Shown: positions 45,952-54,721 of the stretch, piece after piece | Layout: every line of letters starts with the position of its first letter | Numbering within the stretch: the first letter of the stretch is position 1 | DNA from: Rhodobacteraceae bacterium CG17_big_fil_post_rev_8_21_14_2_50_63_15 | GTDB taxonomy: Bacteria; Pseudomonadota; Alphaproteobacteria; Rhodobacterales; Rhodobacteraceae | Reading direction: 5' to 3' | DNA length: 63,240 bases | Assembly (NCBI GenBank): GCA_002783205.1 | Contig: PFEY01000014.1 | Coordinates: forward strand, 1 to 63,240 | Made by a program: the position numbers and the translations under genes | Notes under the pieces: model-generated | Databases searched by the model: none | What the model saw: the letters and a program-made list of their open reading frames with translations, nothing else | What the model was told of the DNA's origin: nothing

Positions 45952-46893
45952 TCAATACTTGCCGGTGATCTTGTTCAGCATGTTCTGAAACAGGCTGGGA
46001 ACATTGGCCATTTCATAGCCCGACTGCGACCAGCCCACGATGGATTCGGGATACATCCGAACGCCCTCGATTCCCGCCACTTCGCTCAACGCGAACCAGT
46101 TCGTCGCGGCCCAATGCCCGGTATTGCAGAAGGATACCAGCCGATCCCCCTGCTCGAACCCGTTTTCCGCCGCGAGTTGCCGGATCAATTCCGGCTTTAT
46201 CAGCGCCGGTTCATCCTTCCCAAACCAGCGATCATGCGTGAACAGCCGCGCCTGCGGCAGGGTGCCGGGGCGGGCAGCGGCGCCATGCTTGGCTTCGCCC
46301 TTCCAGAACGCCTCTGGACGCGCATCGATCAGTTCGGCGGTGTCCTTGCCGTCGATGATCGCCTTGATATCCTCGCGGGTGGCCAGCCATGTCGGATCAT
46401 AGCGCGCCGTGATGGTGCTGGGGGTGATGGCAGCGGCCGGCCCCTTGGCAATTCTCTGCCCGGCCTTCAGCCAGCCATTGATGCCACCATTGAGAATCGC
46501 CAGATCTCTGAAGCCGTTCGATTTCAGCGTCCAATAGACTCGGGCTGCGGCACCGAAATCCGTCGCGTCGCTGCCCTGATGAACAATGACGACCGCCTTG
46601 TTCGTCGTCAGGCCGAGCGCGCGCAGCACCTCGGTCAGACGCTCCTCGGGAACAAGTTCACCGGGATTGTCGGCCGCGCCCCTGAAGAGGCCGTAAGGCG
46701 CCGAGCGCGCGTCAGGAATACGCCCCTTCGCAAAGGCCGACCCGGAGCGAATGTCCAGAACGATCGGCGGATCACGCTCCAATCTTGCGCCAAGGCCCGC
46801 CGGATCGATCAAGGGACCAATGCCGGCCTGCGCCGTCAGCGGTGCCATCAGCAGGGTCAACGCGAGAAGAACCGAATGAATTCTGTTGGACAT
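45952..46893 (-). CDS. Periplasmic tandem-domain rhodanese (sulfurtransferase)
   Basis: A 313-residue protein with a signal peptide (residues 1-23, ending AQA) and two rhodanese domains. The C-terminal domain carries the catalytic loop with Cys256 in VSFCNTGHWA; the N-terminal domain has no Cys at the equivalent site (VHQGSDATD), as is usual for thiosulfate sulfurtransferases. It should transfer sulfane sulfur in the periplasm. It overlaps or abuts the transporter gene downstream, forming an operon. The 276-bp gap to the divergent GMC gene (46894-47169) has only minor hairpins. Confidence 0.88.
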   Translation of the reverse strand: MSNRIHSVLLALTLLMAPLTAQAGIGPLIDPAGLGARLERDPPIVLDIRSGSAFAKGRIPDARSAPYGLFRGAADNPGELVPEERLTEVLRALGLTTNKAVVIVHQGSDATDFGAAARVYWTLKSNGFRDLAILNGGINGWLKAGQRIAKGPAAAITPSTITARYDPTWLATREDIKAIIDGKDTAELIDARPEAFWKGEAKHGAAARPGTLPQARLFTHDRWFGKDEPALIKPELIRQLAAENGFEQGDRLVSFCNTGHWAATNWFALSEVAGIEGVRMYPESIVGWSQSGYEMANVPSLFQNMLNKITGKY

Positions 46894-47169
46894 GACGACC
46901 TCGAGTTTCGATCTGTCGCGACCAGCACGGCCGCCCCTGACGTGTTAGCCGCACCCTATGATTGTCCTGCCCGCTCAACAAGGCCGTGGTTGCCACTTCA
47001 CGCTGTCTTGAGGCCAAAATCGGTTCATCTTTCCGGCCTTGCCGGTGCCGGCCTTGGTGATCCCTGCGGCCGGAAAATTTCGCGCCCGTCTCCGCGATTT
47101 CGCTTTCCGAGGCAAAATTCTCTTTGTAACGCTTGCGCGTTGAACCAGCAGAACGGGACAGGACCGATC

Positions 47170-48780
47170 ATGGCAGGATATGACTATATCATCGTGGGCG
47201 CGGGTTCGGCGGGTTGTGTGCTGGCCGAGAGATTGAGCGCCAGCGGCAGGCATCGCGTGCTCATTCTAGAGGCGGGCGGGCGCGGGCGCAGCCCCTGGAT
47301 CGCCCTGCCGCTCGGCTATGGCAAGTGTTTCCACGATGCGCGGGTGAACTGGAAATACGAGAGCGAGGCAGAAGACACGCTGGCCGGGCGCCGTGGCTAC
47401 TGGCCGCGCGGCAAGGGGGTCGGCGGCTCCGGCGCCATCAACGCGCTGATCTATGCCCGCGGCCTGCCGCAGGATTTCGACGATTGGGAAGCGGACGGCG
47501 CGACCGGCTGGGGTTGGGACGCCGTGCGCCGCACCTATGAGGAAATGGAAACACAGGTCGCCCCGGACGGGCGACGGCAGGGCGACGGCCCGATCACGGT
47601 GCAGGATGTCAGCGATCAGATCCATCCGGTCAATCGCCACTTCTTTGCCGCCGTCGATGAATTGGGCCTTCCGCGCACCGACAACATCAATGATCCGGCG
47701 GGCGAAGGCGGTGCGATCTATCGGATCAATACCTCCGGCGGGCGGCGCAACTCTTCTGCCCGTGCCTGTCTGAAACCGGCCCTCCGACGATCCAACGTGA
47801 CACTGTTGACCGGCGCTCTGGTTGAAAAAATCGAATTCGAGGGGCGTCGTGCGGTCGCCGTCGCCTACCAGCATCGTGGCGCGCGCCATGTTGTGCGCGC
47901 AGGCCGCGAGATCATCCTTGCCGCAGGCAGCGTGACCTCGCCGCGCCTCTTGCAACTCTCGGGCATCGGTCCGGCCGATCTCCTGAAAGGGCACGGCATC
48001 ACGCCGCTCTTCGATGCGCCTCATGTTGGCGGCAACCTACAGGACCACCTCGGGATCAATTACTATTTCCGCGCGACAGAACCCACGCTCAACAACGAGC
48101 TTGCGCCGCTCTGGGGCAAGGTGCGCGCGGCGTTGCGCTATGCCTTGACCCGACGCGGCCCACTCGCCCTCTCGGTCAATCAATGCGGCGGTTTCTTTCG
48201 CTCGTATCGCGGTCGGAACTGCCCGGATCAGCAGATCTATTTCAACCCGGTGACATATACCACGACGCCACAGGGGACACGTTCGGTGATCCGGCCGGAT
48301 CCGTTTGCGGGCTTCATTCTGTGCTTTCAGCCCTCACGCCCGACCAGCCGGGGGCGCATCGACATCAGCAGCGCTGATCCTGCTTCTGCGCCGCTCATCC
48401 GTCCCAATTCGCTGTCAACCGAAGAGGATCGCGCGCAGGTGATTGCCGGTGGGCGGCTCTGTCAGCAGTTGATCGGCACGCAAGCGCTCCAACGCCTTGT
48501 CTTGTCCGCCATGGGCGAGGATCTGCGACAGATGGACGACGCCGCCATTCTCGCAGATTTTCGCCTCCGGGCCAGCACGGTTTTTCACCCGGTGGGCACC
48601 TGCCGGATGGGGGCCGATGCCGCACAGTCTGTGGTTGATCCCCACCTTCGGGTGCACGGCATCACCGGGCTTCGCGTCGTGGATGCCTCGGTCTTTCCCA
48701 ATCTCACCTCTGGCAATACCAATGCGCCAACGATGATGGTCGCACACCGCGCCGCCAATCTCATTCTTGACGCCACCTGA
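47170..48780 (+). CDS. GMC-family oxidoreductase (choline dehydrogenase-like)
   Basis: A 536-residue FAD enzyme with VGAGSAGCVLAERL at residues 9-22, the PRGKGVGGSGAINALIYARG block, and the C-terminal active-site His in VFHPVGTCRMG plus Asn in SGNTNAPTMM. Such enzymes oxidise alcohols such as choline or aromatic or polyethylene-type alcohols; without a bet context the substrate is open. ATG 47170 follows GGGACAGG; a much longer open frame upstream is antisense to the rhodanese gene and not real. It ends directly against the convergent rpoN stop. Confidence 0.9.
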   Translation: MAGYDYIIVGAGSAGCVLAERLSASGRHRVLILEAGGRGRSPWIALPLGYGKCFHDARVNWKYESEAEDTLAGRRGYWPRGKGVGGSGAINALIYARGLPQDFDDWEADGATGWGWDAVRRTYEEMETQVAPDGRRQGDGPITVQDVSDQIHPVNRHFFAAVDELGLPRTDNINDPAGEGGAIYRINTSGGRRNSSARACLKPALRRSNVTLLTGALVEKIEFEGRRAVAVAYQHRGARHVVRAGREIILAAGSVTSPRLLQLSGIGPADLLKGHGITPLFDAPHVGGNLQDHLGINYYFRATEPTLNNELAPLWGKVRAALRYALTRRGPLALSVNQCGGFFRSYRGRNCPDQQIYFNPVTYTTTPQGTRSVIRPDPFAGFILCFQPSRPTSRGRIDISSADPASAPLIRPNSLSTEEDRAQVIAGGRLCQQLIGTQALQRLVLSAMGEDLRQMDDAAILADFRLRASTVFHPVGTCRMGADAAQSVVDPHLRVHGITGLRVVDASVFPNLTSGNTNAPTMMVAHRAANLILDAT

Positions 48781-50037
48781 TTACCCACCGGCTGAAACCC
48801 GGGGTTCGCTGCGGTTGCCAATGCCGGCACGGGCCCTCAGCTTGGCGGCCACACGGCGCGAGACAGGCCAACCAGCATCGCTCAGCCATGCGGCAATCTG
48901 GTCATCGCTCAAAGGTTTCTGCGGCACTTCGGTCGCTATCAGTCGGGCGATCCGGGCGATCATCGCCGGGGCGCTTGTTCCGGCCAGGCCATCATGCCGC
49001 ACGGCCCGGCAAAAGAACCGCTGCAACGGCATGATTCCCTGCGGTGTTGCGGCGGCACAGGCATTGACCATCCGCCCTATCGTGCTCTCATGCAGGCGCA
49101 GCACCCGCGCCACGGCACGCTGCGTCAACGGGCGCTGTGCAATCTCGCCCTGCGACAGAAATGCCCCCTGTTCATGGGCCAATATCTCACCCAAAGCCAA
49201 AAGCGTGAGATTGCGCCGCTCCAGCGCCGTCACAAGGCCATGCGCCTCGCGTCGTGACCGCGACGGGGCGGGATCGCGGCGGCCAGTTGGCCCGACGGCA
49301 CAGGCCATCCATGCCCGTGGCGTGGTGTCGGGGTTTAACGTCACCTGCCAACTCGACCCGTCGCGGACAAAGATCAGATCGGCAACCCTTGTGCGCACCA
49401 TCGCCCCGGCAAAGCACGCCGCCGGGCGCGGATCAAGTCCGCGAAGCCGCGCCAGCCCAGTCTTGACCTCTGCCACACTCAACCCGCTCGCAAGTGCAAC
49501 CGCGTCGATGCCGCCACGCGTCAGCATCGGCAGCACCCTCAGCAAACGGTTCAGGCGGTCCGTTTTCCGCTCTGCCTCGGTCAGTTGCAGGGCAAGACAT
49601 TCAGACACCGACCGCGCAAAGAGCCCTCGGGGCTCGATCCGCTGAAGAGCCCGCAGCACCCCCTCGACGCGCTCTGTTGGAACCCCGCATCTTGCGGCAA
49701 TATCCCTCAGGGGCCGGACCATGAATCCGCCCGAATCGAGTTCCTCGATGATCGCCAGAGCAACCGGTTGATCCGATGCGTCGTGGATCAGAGTTGGCAG
49801 GCAGAGCAGGACATGCTCGTGCAATGTCGGACCACAGGCCGCGGCTTCGGTGGGGGGGGCATCGTTCGGGCGCATCGGCAGGCGCAATTCGAGCCACGGA
49901 TTATCGGCTGCCGCCTCTTCGAGACAGCGGGCAAGCTCGAGATTGCCCGCCGCCATGAACGCAAGTCCAGTCTGCAGATGCGGACTGAGCCCCATCCGAA
50001 CCTGCTGCCGAAGCGCGATGGTCGATCCGAGTTTCAT
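48781..50037 (-). CDS. rpoN: Divergent RNA polymerase sigma-54 factor
   Basis: A 418-residue sigma-54. Region I is recognisable (LRQQVRMGLSPHLQTGLAFMAAGNLELA). The HTH block contains LRLHESTIGRMVNACAAATPQGIMPL. The RpoN box reads SRRVAAKLRA instead of the consensus ARRTVAKYRE, and the protein is shorter than housekeeping RpoN (about 470-500). It follows the amidotransferase gene after nine bases, on the same strand as the P450/glutamine-synthetase cluster. It likely serves that cluster, as specialised rpoN copies do in Rhodobacter sphaeroides. Start ATG 50037 fits the family; GTG 50043 is an alternative. Confidence 0.88.
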   Translation of the reverse strand: MKLGSTIALRQQVRMGLSPHLQTGLAFMAAGNLELARCLEEAAADNPWLELRLPMRPNDAPPTEAAACGPTLHEHVLLCLPTLIHDASDQPVALAIIEELDSGGFMVRPLRDIAARCGVPTERVEGVLRALQRIEPRGLFARSVSECLALQLTEAERKTDRLNRLLRVLPMLTRGGIDAVALASGLSVAEVKTGLARLRGLDPRPAACFAGAMVRTRVADLIFVRDGSSWQVTLNPDTTPRAWMACAVGPTGRRDPAPSRSRREAHGLVTALERRNLTLLALGEILAHEQGAFLSQGEIAQRPLTQRAVARVLRLHESTIGRMVNACAAATPQGIMPLQRFFCRAVRHDGLAGTSAPAMIARIARLIATEVPQKPLSDDQIAAWLSDAGWPVSRRVAAKLRARAGIGNRSEPRVSAGG

Positions 50038-50046
50038 GGTCACAGC

Positions 50047-50748
50047 TTAGGACGCGCGCAGGAGTCCGGCAATGGCACGCGCCACCCGGTCACTGTCCAG
50101 CGCCCCCTCAAGGCCCGCGCGCGCAACAGCCGCCTGCTCGGAGGAAAAACATGCATCAGCAAGCAGATCAGTCATCACCGACGCATCAAATTCAGGATGG
50201 AACTGCACCGAGATGCCCGGAAAATCGGTGTAGAGGAACGCCCCGTTGGGCGACAGGTGATTGCCTGCCAGACGGCGCGCCATGGGCGGTGGCACAATGA
50301 CCTGATCCTGATGCATCGACATCTGCCAGAGCGGATCGGCGCCAAAGATGCGCTTGCCCGGCACCGTCAGGGTCTGCTGCATCCGGCCCAGAACCCAGCC
50401 ACATTCGGCCTTGCGGGCCTCGCCGCCAAAGGCCTGAGCCATGACCTGATGGCCGAAACAGATCCCCGCCAAGGGGCGCTTTTCGCTCCGCAGCCTTTGC
50501 AGAAATGCAATCAGCGGTGCGATCCAGCCGTCATCATCGTAAACACCCACCCGCGCACCGGTGATCAGATAGCCGTCATAGGCCCGAACGGAATCGGGAA
50601 AGGCCATCCCGCCCGCGACATCGAGCGCCTCGAACTCTGCATCCGGCATGGTCGGTTTCAGCCAGCGCCGAAACATCTCTGAATAGGTGCCGTGTTTCTT
50701 CAGAAACGTGCCTTCGGGCCGGTCAACTTCAAGAATGCAAACCCGCAT
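50047..50748 (-). CDS. Class I glutamine amidotransferase-like hydrolase
   Basis: A 233-residue stand-alone class I amidotransferase domain with the triad Cys97 (GICFGHQ), His184 and Glu186 (FHPEF). It is not fused to a synthetase and is closest in type to GMP-synthase-like amidotransferases and gamma-glutamyl hydrolases. With two glutamine-synthetase-like ligases upstream it could remove gamma-glutamyl groups, in the manner of PuuD, although it is a different length and branch. This is inference from context. Confidence 0.82.
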   Translation of the reverse strand: MRVCILEVDRPEGTFLKKHGTYSEMFRRWLKPTMPDAEFEALDVAGGMAFPDSVRAYDGYLITGARVGVYDDDGWIAPLIAFLQRLRSEKRPLAGICFGHQVMAQAFGGEARKAECGWVLGRMQQTLTVPGKRIFGADPLWQMSMHQDQVIVPPPMARRLAGNHLSPNGAFLYTDFPGISVQFHPEFDASVMTDLLADACFSSEQAAVARAGLEGALDSDRVARAIAGLLRAS

Positions 50749-50796
50749 GGATGTCCTTGTCCCTGTCTTTTGTCTGATGGGCGGATCAGAGGTGGC

Positions 50797-51645
50797 CTAC
50801 AGCCTTTTTTCCCGATTTGCGATCACCGCCAGAATGATCAGCACAAGAGAGAACAGGACAATCAGTGTGCCTACCGCATTGATTTCGGGGGTCACGCCGC
50901 GCCGCATGGTTGAATAGATATACATCGGCAAGGTGTTGTCGCGTCCGGTGAGAAAGAAGGTCACGGGAATTTCGTCAAAGGACAGCACGAAGGACAGCAA
51001 TCCCGCGCCAATGACCGCCGAGCGGATATTGGGCAGGGTAATGTGAAAGAAGGTATGCACCGGCGACGCACCAAGATCGGCAGAGGCTTCCTCGAGCGAC
51101 TTTGGCAGCCGTTCGAGCCGCGCCGATACCTGCGTGACCACGACCGCCAGAAGCGCCGTGGCATGACCCAGAATCACCGTCTCCAGGCTCAGGTTGAACC
51201 CCAGAAGGCGGAACAGGTTGAGCATGGAAATGCCGGTCACAACGCCGGGCAAGGTGATCGGCAGAACCACCAGCCGCCGGAACAGTTTCTTGCCGGGAAA
51301 ATTGATCCGGTGCAGCGCGAGCGCAGCCGGCACCCCGACCAGCAGGGTCAGCACCGTCGCGCAACTCGCCACGTAAAAGCTGTTGCCGATCGCATCGAGG
51401 AGCTGCTGATTGTTCCACAGCTTGACATACCAGTCCAGCGTGAAGCCGGACAAAGGCCAGGTCAGTGAACGTGAATCGTTGAAACTGAAGATAATCAGCA
51501 CCCAGATCGGGATGTAGAGAAAGGCCATCAGCAACGCCACAAAGGTCGCAAAGGCCGTATCGGCCGCATAGCGGTTGAGCGCGGCGCGCGGGGGTGAGGC
51601 GCGCGAACCAGTGCCGACGATGCTGGAAGCGAGGGGCGTGCCCAT
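50797..51645 (-). CDS. ABC transporter permease, PotC-like
   Basis: A 282-residue inner-membrane permease with six hydrophobic segments and the coupling motif EASADLGASPVHTFFHITLPNI (EAA loop). It begins one base after the stop of the PotB-like gene, with AAAGGA upstream. Together with the other three genes it forms a complete spermidine/putrescine-type importer. The N-terminus (about 35 residues) is polar. Confidence 0.92.
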   Translation of the reverse strand: MGTPLASSIVGTGSRASPPRAALNRYAADTAFATFVALLMAFLYIPIWVLIIFSFNDSRSLTWPLSGFTLDWYVKLWNNQQLLDAIGNSFYVASCATVLTLLVGVPAALALHRINFPGKKLFRRLVVLPITLPGVVTGISMLNLFRLLGFNLSLETVILGHATALLAVVVTQVSARLERLPKSLEEASADLGASPVHTFFHITLPNIRSAVIGAGLLSFVLSFDEIPVTFFLTGRDNTLPMYIYSTMRRGVTPEINAVGTLIVLFSLVLIILAVIANREKRL

Positions 51646-51646
51646 G

Positions 51647-52513
51647 TCATGTTTCCTTTGGCGAATAACGTCGCTCGACCCGGTCAGAGAGCGACAGGAC
51701 GGCCAGCACGATGACGAGGACAAAGATTGCCAGAGCCGATCCCATGGGCCAGTTCAGGGCCGTGCCGAATTGCGTGACAATCACGTTGGCGACCAGATTT
51801 CCGTCCGGTCCGCCGACAAGGAAGGGCGCGACGAAATCGCCGAACGTCAGGCAAAAGGTCATGGTGAACCCCGCTGCAACGCCCGGCATCGACAACGGCA
51901 GAATGATCCGCAGGAAGGTCGGGATCGGGCGCATTCCCAGATCACTTGACGCCTCGATCAGGTTGCGTGGGATCTTTTCCAGCGCGGTGTAGATGGGCAT
52001 GACCATGAACGGGATGAAGATGTAAGTCAGCGTCACAACCATCGCAAACTGGTTGTAGAGAAAGATGTCCGACGGTTCGGACAGGACGCCCACGTTCATC
52101 AGAAACGAATTCAGGATTCCCTCGGTGCCGAGGATCGTTTTCCAGACATAGGCCCGCAACAGGTAGCTGACCCAAAGCGGCGCGATCACCGCCAGATAGA
52201 GCCAGGTGCGCAAGGCCGATGATTTGCACCGCAGGGCGAGGTAGTAGGCGAACGGATAGGCCAGCAGGAAAGCAAACAGCGACACCAGCAACGACACCTT
52301 GAGCGTCCGCATGAGAACCCGGAAATACTGCGGATCCACAAAAAGGGCGAGGTAATTCCCGAACTGGAAGCCCGGCACAAAGGTCGGATACTGCTTGGTC
52401 CAGAAGCTGTATGTGAAGATGATGGCGTAGGGCAGCAGCATGAAGACCGTGATCCAGAGGAGCGGAACGCCGAACACGGCCACGCCAATGGCGCGATCTC
52501 TGATCGGGGACAT
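51647..52513 (-). CDS. ABC transporter permease, PotB-like
   Basis: A 288-residue permease with six membrane segments and the EAA loop IEASSDLGMRPIPTFLRIILP. The start overlaps the stop of the ATPase gene (TGATG); a GTG just upstream is also possible. It pairs with the PotC-like permease to form the channel of the importer. Confidence 0.92.
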   Translation of the reverse strand: MSPIRDRAIGVAVFGVPLLWITVFMLLPYAIIFTYSFWTKQYPTFVPGFQFGNYLALFVDPQYFRVLMRTLKVSLLVSLFAFLLAYPFAYYLALRCKSSALRTWLYLAVIAPLWVSYLLRAYVWKTILGTEGILNSFLMNVGVLSEPSDIFLYNQFAMVVTLTYIFIPFMVMPIYTALEKIPRNLIEASSDLGMRPIPTFLRIILPLSMPGVAAGFTMTFCLTFGDFVAPFLVGGPDGNLVANVIVTQFGTALNWPMGSALAIFVLVIVLAVLSLSDRVERRYSPKET

Positions 52514-53604
52514 CACAGCGTCCCCGCGTCAAAGACAAAGATATTGCCCGCCGACAGCGCCATGCGCACACGCTGCCCCACCCGCGGCACCGACGTGTTG
52601 GCCAGCCGATCAGGTAACAGGCTGTCAACGTAAACGGTGGCATTGCCGGGCACCGCAACCGACAGGCGCAGACCCAGACCATAATAGACCACTTCGGCGA
52701 TCTCGCCCGCGAAACTGTTCGGCGCGTCCTCCCCGTCGGCCAGAATCCGGATCTTTTCGGGGCGAAATCCGATCGTGATCGCCTCGCCGACCGCTCTGGG
52801 CTGATCGACCACCGCATCCAGTTCGTCCCCGGCAACAGCCACCCGCGCCTGATCGCCGGACATCGCCACAATCTGCGCCGCAAGAAAATTCGTCGTGCCG
52901 ATGAAATCCGCCACATAGGGCGTGGCGGGATGGTCATAAAGGCGGTCCGGGCTGCCCGCCTGCGCCACACGTCCCGCCTGCATGACAACAACGCGGTCCG
53001 ACATCACCAGCGCCTCGGTCTGGTCGTGAGTGACCATGACGAAGGTGATCCCGACCTTCTCGTGCAGATGCTTCAATTCCAGCTTCATCTGATCGCGCAA
53101 CTTGGCATCCAGCGCCGAAAGCGGTTCATCCAGCAACAAGACCTTGGGGCGCCGCACGATCGCCCGCGCCAGGGCGATGCGTTGGCGCTGCCCCCCCGAC
53201 AATTGATGCGGACGCTGGTTCACCTTGTCGGCCAACCCCACCAGATTGAGCGCATCCCCAACCGATTTGGCAATCTGCGCGGCATCCAGTTTCATCTGCT
53301 TTAGGCCGTAGGCTATGTTGTCGCCCACGGTCATGTGGGGAAAGAGCGCATAATCCTGAAACACCATGTTTACATCGCGTCTGTAGGGCGGGGTCCAGGT
53401 GACATCCTGCCCATCCAGCCGGATCGAGCCCGAACTGGGCTCTTCGAACCCGCCGATCATCCTCAGCAAGGTGGATTTGCCGCAGCCCGATGGCCCCAGC
53501 AGGGTGACAAATTCGCCGTCCTCGATCGAGAATGACACATCATCAACCGCCATCAGAGTGCCGTAGCTTTTGCACAGCCGCTCGAGTTCTATGATCGAGG
53601 CCAT
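52513..53604 (-). CDS. ABC transporter ATPase, PotA-like
   Basis: A 363-residue ATPase with Walker A GPSGCGKST (residues 37-45), signature LSGGQRQRIALARAI, Walker B VLLLDEPLSALD and H-loop VTHDQTEAL. A C-terminal TOBE domain spans about residues 280-360. This architecture is typical of polyamine/spermidine, iron and glycerol-phosphate importers, and the neighbours indicate the polyamine branch. It is separated from the binding-protein gene by 79 bp with a stem-loop. Confidence 0.93.
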   Translation of the reverse strand: MASIIELERLCKSYGTLMAVDDVSFSIEDGEFVTLLGPSGCGKSTLLRMIGGFEEPSSGSIRLDGQDVTWTPPYRRDVNMVFQDYALFPHMTVGDNIAYGLKQMKLDAAQIAKSVGDALNLVGLADKVNQRPHQLSGGQRQRIALARAIVRRPKVLLLDEPLSALDAKLRDQMKLELKHLHEKVGITFVMVTHDQTEALVMSDRVVVMQAGRVAQAGSPDRLYDHPATPYVADFIGTTNFLAAQIVAMSGDQARVAVAGDELDAVVDQPRAVGEAITIGFRPEKIRILADGEDAPNSFAGEIAEVVYYGLGLRLSVAVPGNATVYVDSLLPDRLANTSVPRVGQRVRMALSAGNIFVFDAGTL

Positions 53605-53632
53605 CTTGCCTCTTCTCCTTCATGTTGAACAG

Positions 53633-53658
53633 AGCGCGGAACCAGAGAGCCCCGCGCT
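53633..53658 (-). other. Intercistronic stem-loop between binding protein and ATPase genes
   Basis: AGCGCGG (53633-53639) pairs with CCGCGCT (53652-53658). Such hairpins after binding-protein genes often stabilise the upstream message or lower readthrough, which would raise the amount of binding protein relative to the membrane complex. There is no T-tract. Confidence 0.45.
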
Positions 53659-53683
53659 TTGCTCGTCTGTGGCAAATTCCCGG

Positions 53684-54721
53684 TTATTGAGCCTTCACGC
53701 CATTCCAGGCGTTGAGATAGGTCTCGAACCGGTCGCCAAGCGGGGTCCAGATCATCAGGCTGTCAAGATAATCGGGATCGTCCTGATGCAGCGCGGCAAA
53801 CTGCTCTGGCGCCATGCAGGCCTTTGCTGCGGCCGGATTGGCGGCGGAATAGCCGTTCACATTGGCCACACCGCATTGTCCCAGTTCTGACAATTGCATG
53901 TTCAGGAATTTGTAGGCGCATTCGCGGTTTGGTGTGCCTTTGACAACCATCCAGGCGTCCAGCCAGCCTTCGGCCCCTTCCTCGGGAATGAATTCCGTCA
54001 CCTTGATCCCTTCATCGGCCAGGAGCGACGACTGATAGCCCGCCCAGGTGTTCGAGATCACCACTTCGCCGGCCTTGTAGAGATCGACCAGTTCGCCCGC
54101 AGTTGACCAGTATTTGCGCACCAGGGGCTTTTGCTCGACCAGGCGCTGCTTGGCTGCTTCGATCTGCTCATCGGTGAGGTCATAGATGTTCATGTCGCCG
54201 TTCAGACGCGCGGCCACGTAGACCGAACTCTTGTCATCCCAGAGTGAGACCTTGCCGGAACTTTTCGCATCCCAAAGCGCCTTGATCGAGGTCGGCGGAG
54301 TCTCGAAGGCATCGTCGCGATACATGAACGCAATCGCGCCCCAGCTATAGGGCATCCCGTAATACTGACCACCCTCCTGAATGCCGTCGAGCGCGAGAAA
54401 CTTGGGATAGATATTGTTCCATTCGGAAATGGCGGCGGTGTCCAGTGGCTCGACAAAGCCAAGGTCGATCATGAGTTGGGTGGTATCGATAGAGGGGGTG
54501 ATCAGGTCATAGACACCGCCGCCGGCCATCATCTTGGGCGCAAAATCGTCATTTGAACCGACATAGGTTGCATTCACCGCGCAACCGGTTTCTGCGACAA
54601 ACTTGTCCAGGAACGAGGCATCCGCATAGCCCTCCCAAGTCAGGACATTGATCGTGCCCTCGGCAGCGAGCGGCGCGGCGGTGAGCATCAAGAGTGCGGA
54701 TAGTGCCAGTTTGCGTGTCAT
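53684..54721 (-). CDS. Polyamine-type ABC substrate-binding protein, PotD-like
   Basis: A 345-residue periplasmic protein with a signal peptide (residues 1-20, ending LAAEG). The mature start TINVLTWEGYADASFLDKF is characteristic of the PotD/PotF family. Its ATG overlaps the stop of the sigma-54 activator gene (ATGA). In PotD proteins acidic and aromatic residues line the amine pocket; several Trp/Asp/Glu are present here, but the ligand cannot be named. Its position inside the cluster suggests the imported amine is the substrate of the P450 or the ligases. Confidence 0.92.
   Translation of the reverse strand: MTRKLALSALLMLTAAPLAAEGTINVLTWEGYADASFLDKFVAETGCAVNATYVGSNDDFAPKMMAGGGVYDLITPSIDTTQLMIDLGFVEPLDTAAISEWNNIYPKFLALDGIQEGGQYYGMPYSWGAIAFMYRDDAFETPPTSIKALWDAKSSGKVSLWDDKSSVYVAARLNGDMNIYDLTDEQIEAAKQRLVEQKPLVRKYWSTAGELVDLYKAGEVVISNTWAGYQSSLLADEGIKVTEFIPEEGAEGWLDAWMVVKGTPNRECAYKFLNMQLSELGQCGVANVNGYSAANPAAAKACMAPEQFAALHQDDPDYLDSLMIWTPLGDRFETYLNAWNGVKAQ

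Noticed and set aside
45934-47169. Upstream extension of the GMC oxidoreductase frame by about 400 codons
   Set aside because: The extension is antisense to the rhodanese gene, has no family resemblance, and the GMC family start MAGYDYIIVGAGSAG with a ribosome-binding site is at 47170.
51942-52991. 350-codon minus-strand frame overlapping the PotA-like and PotB-like genes
   Set aside because: Arg/Ala-rich product in a shifted frame of two well-supported transporter genes.
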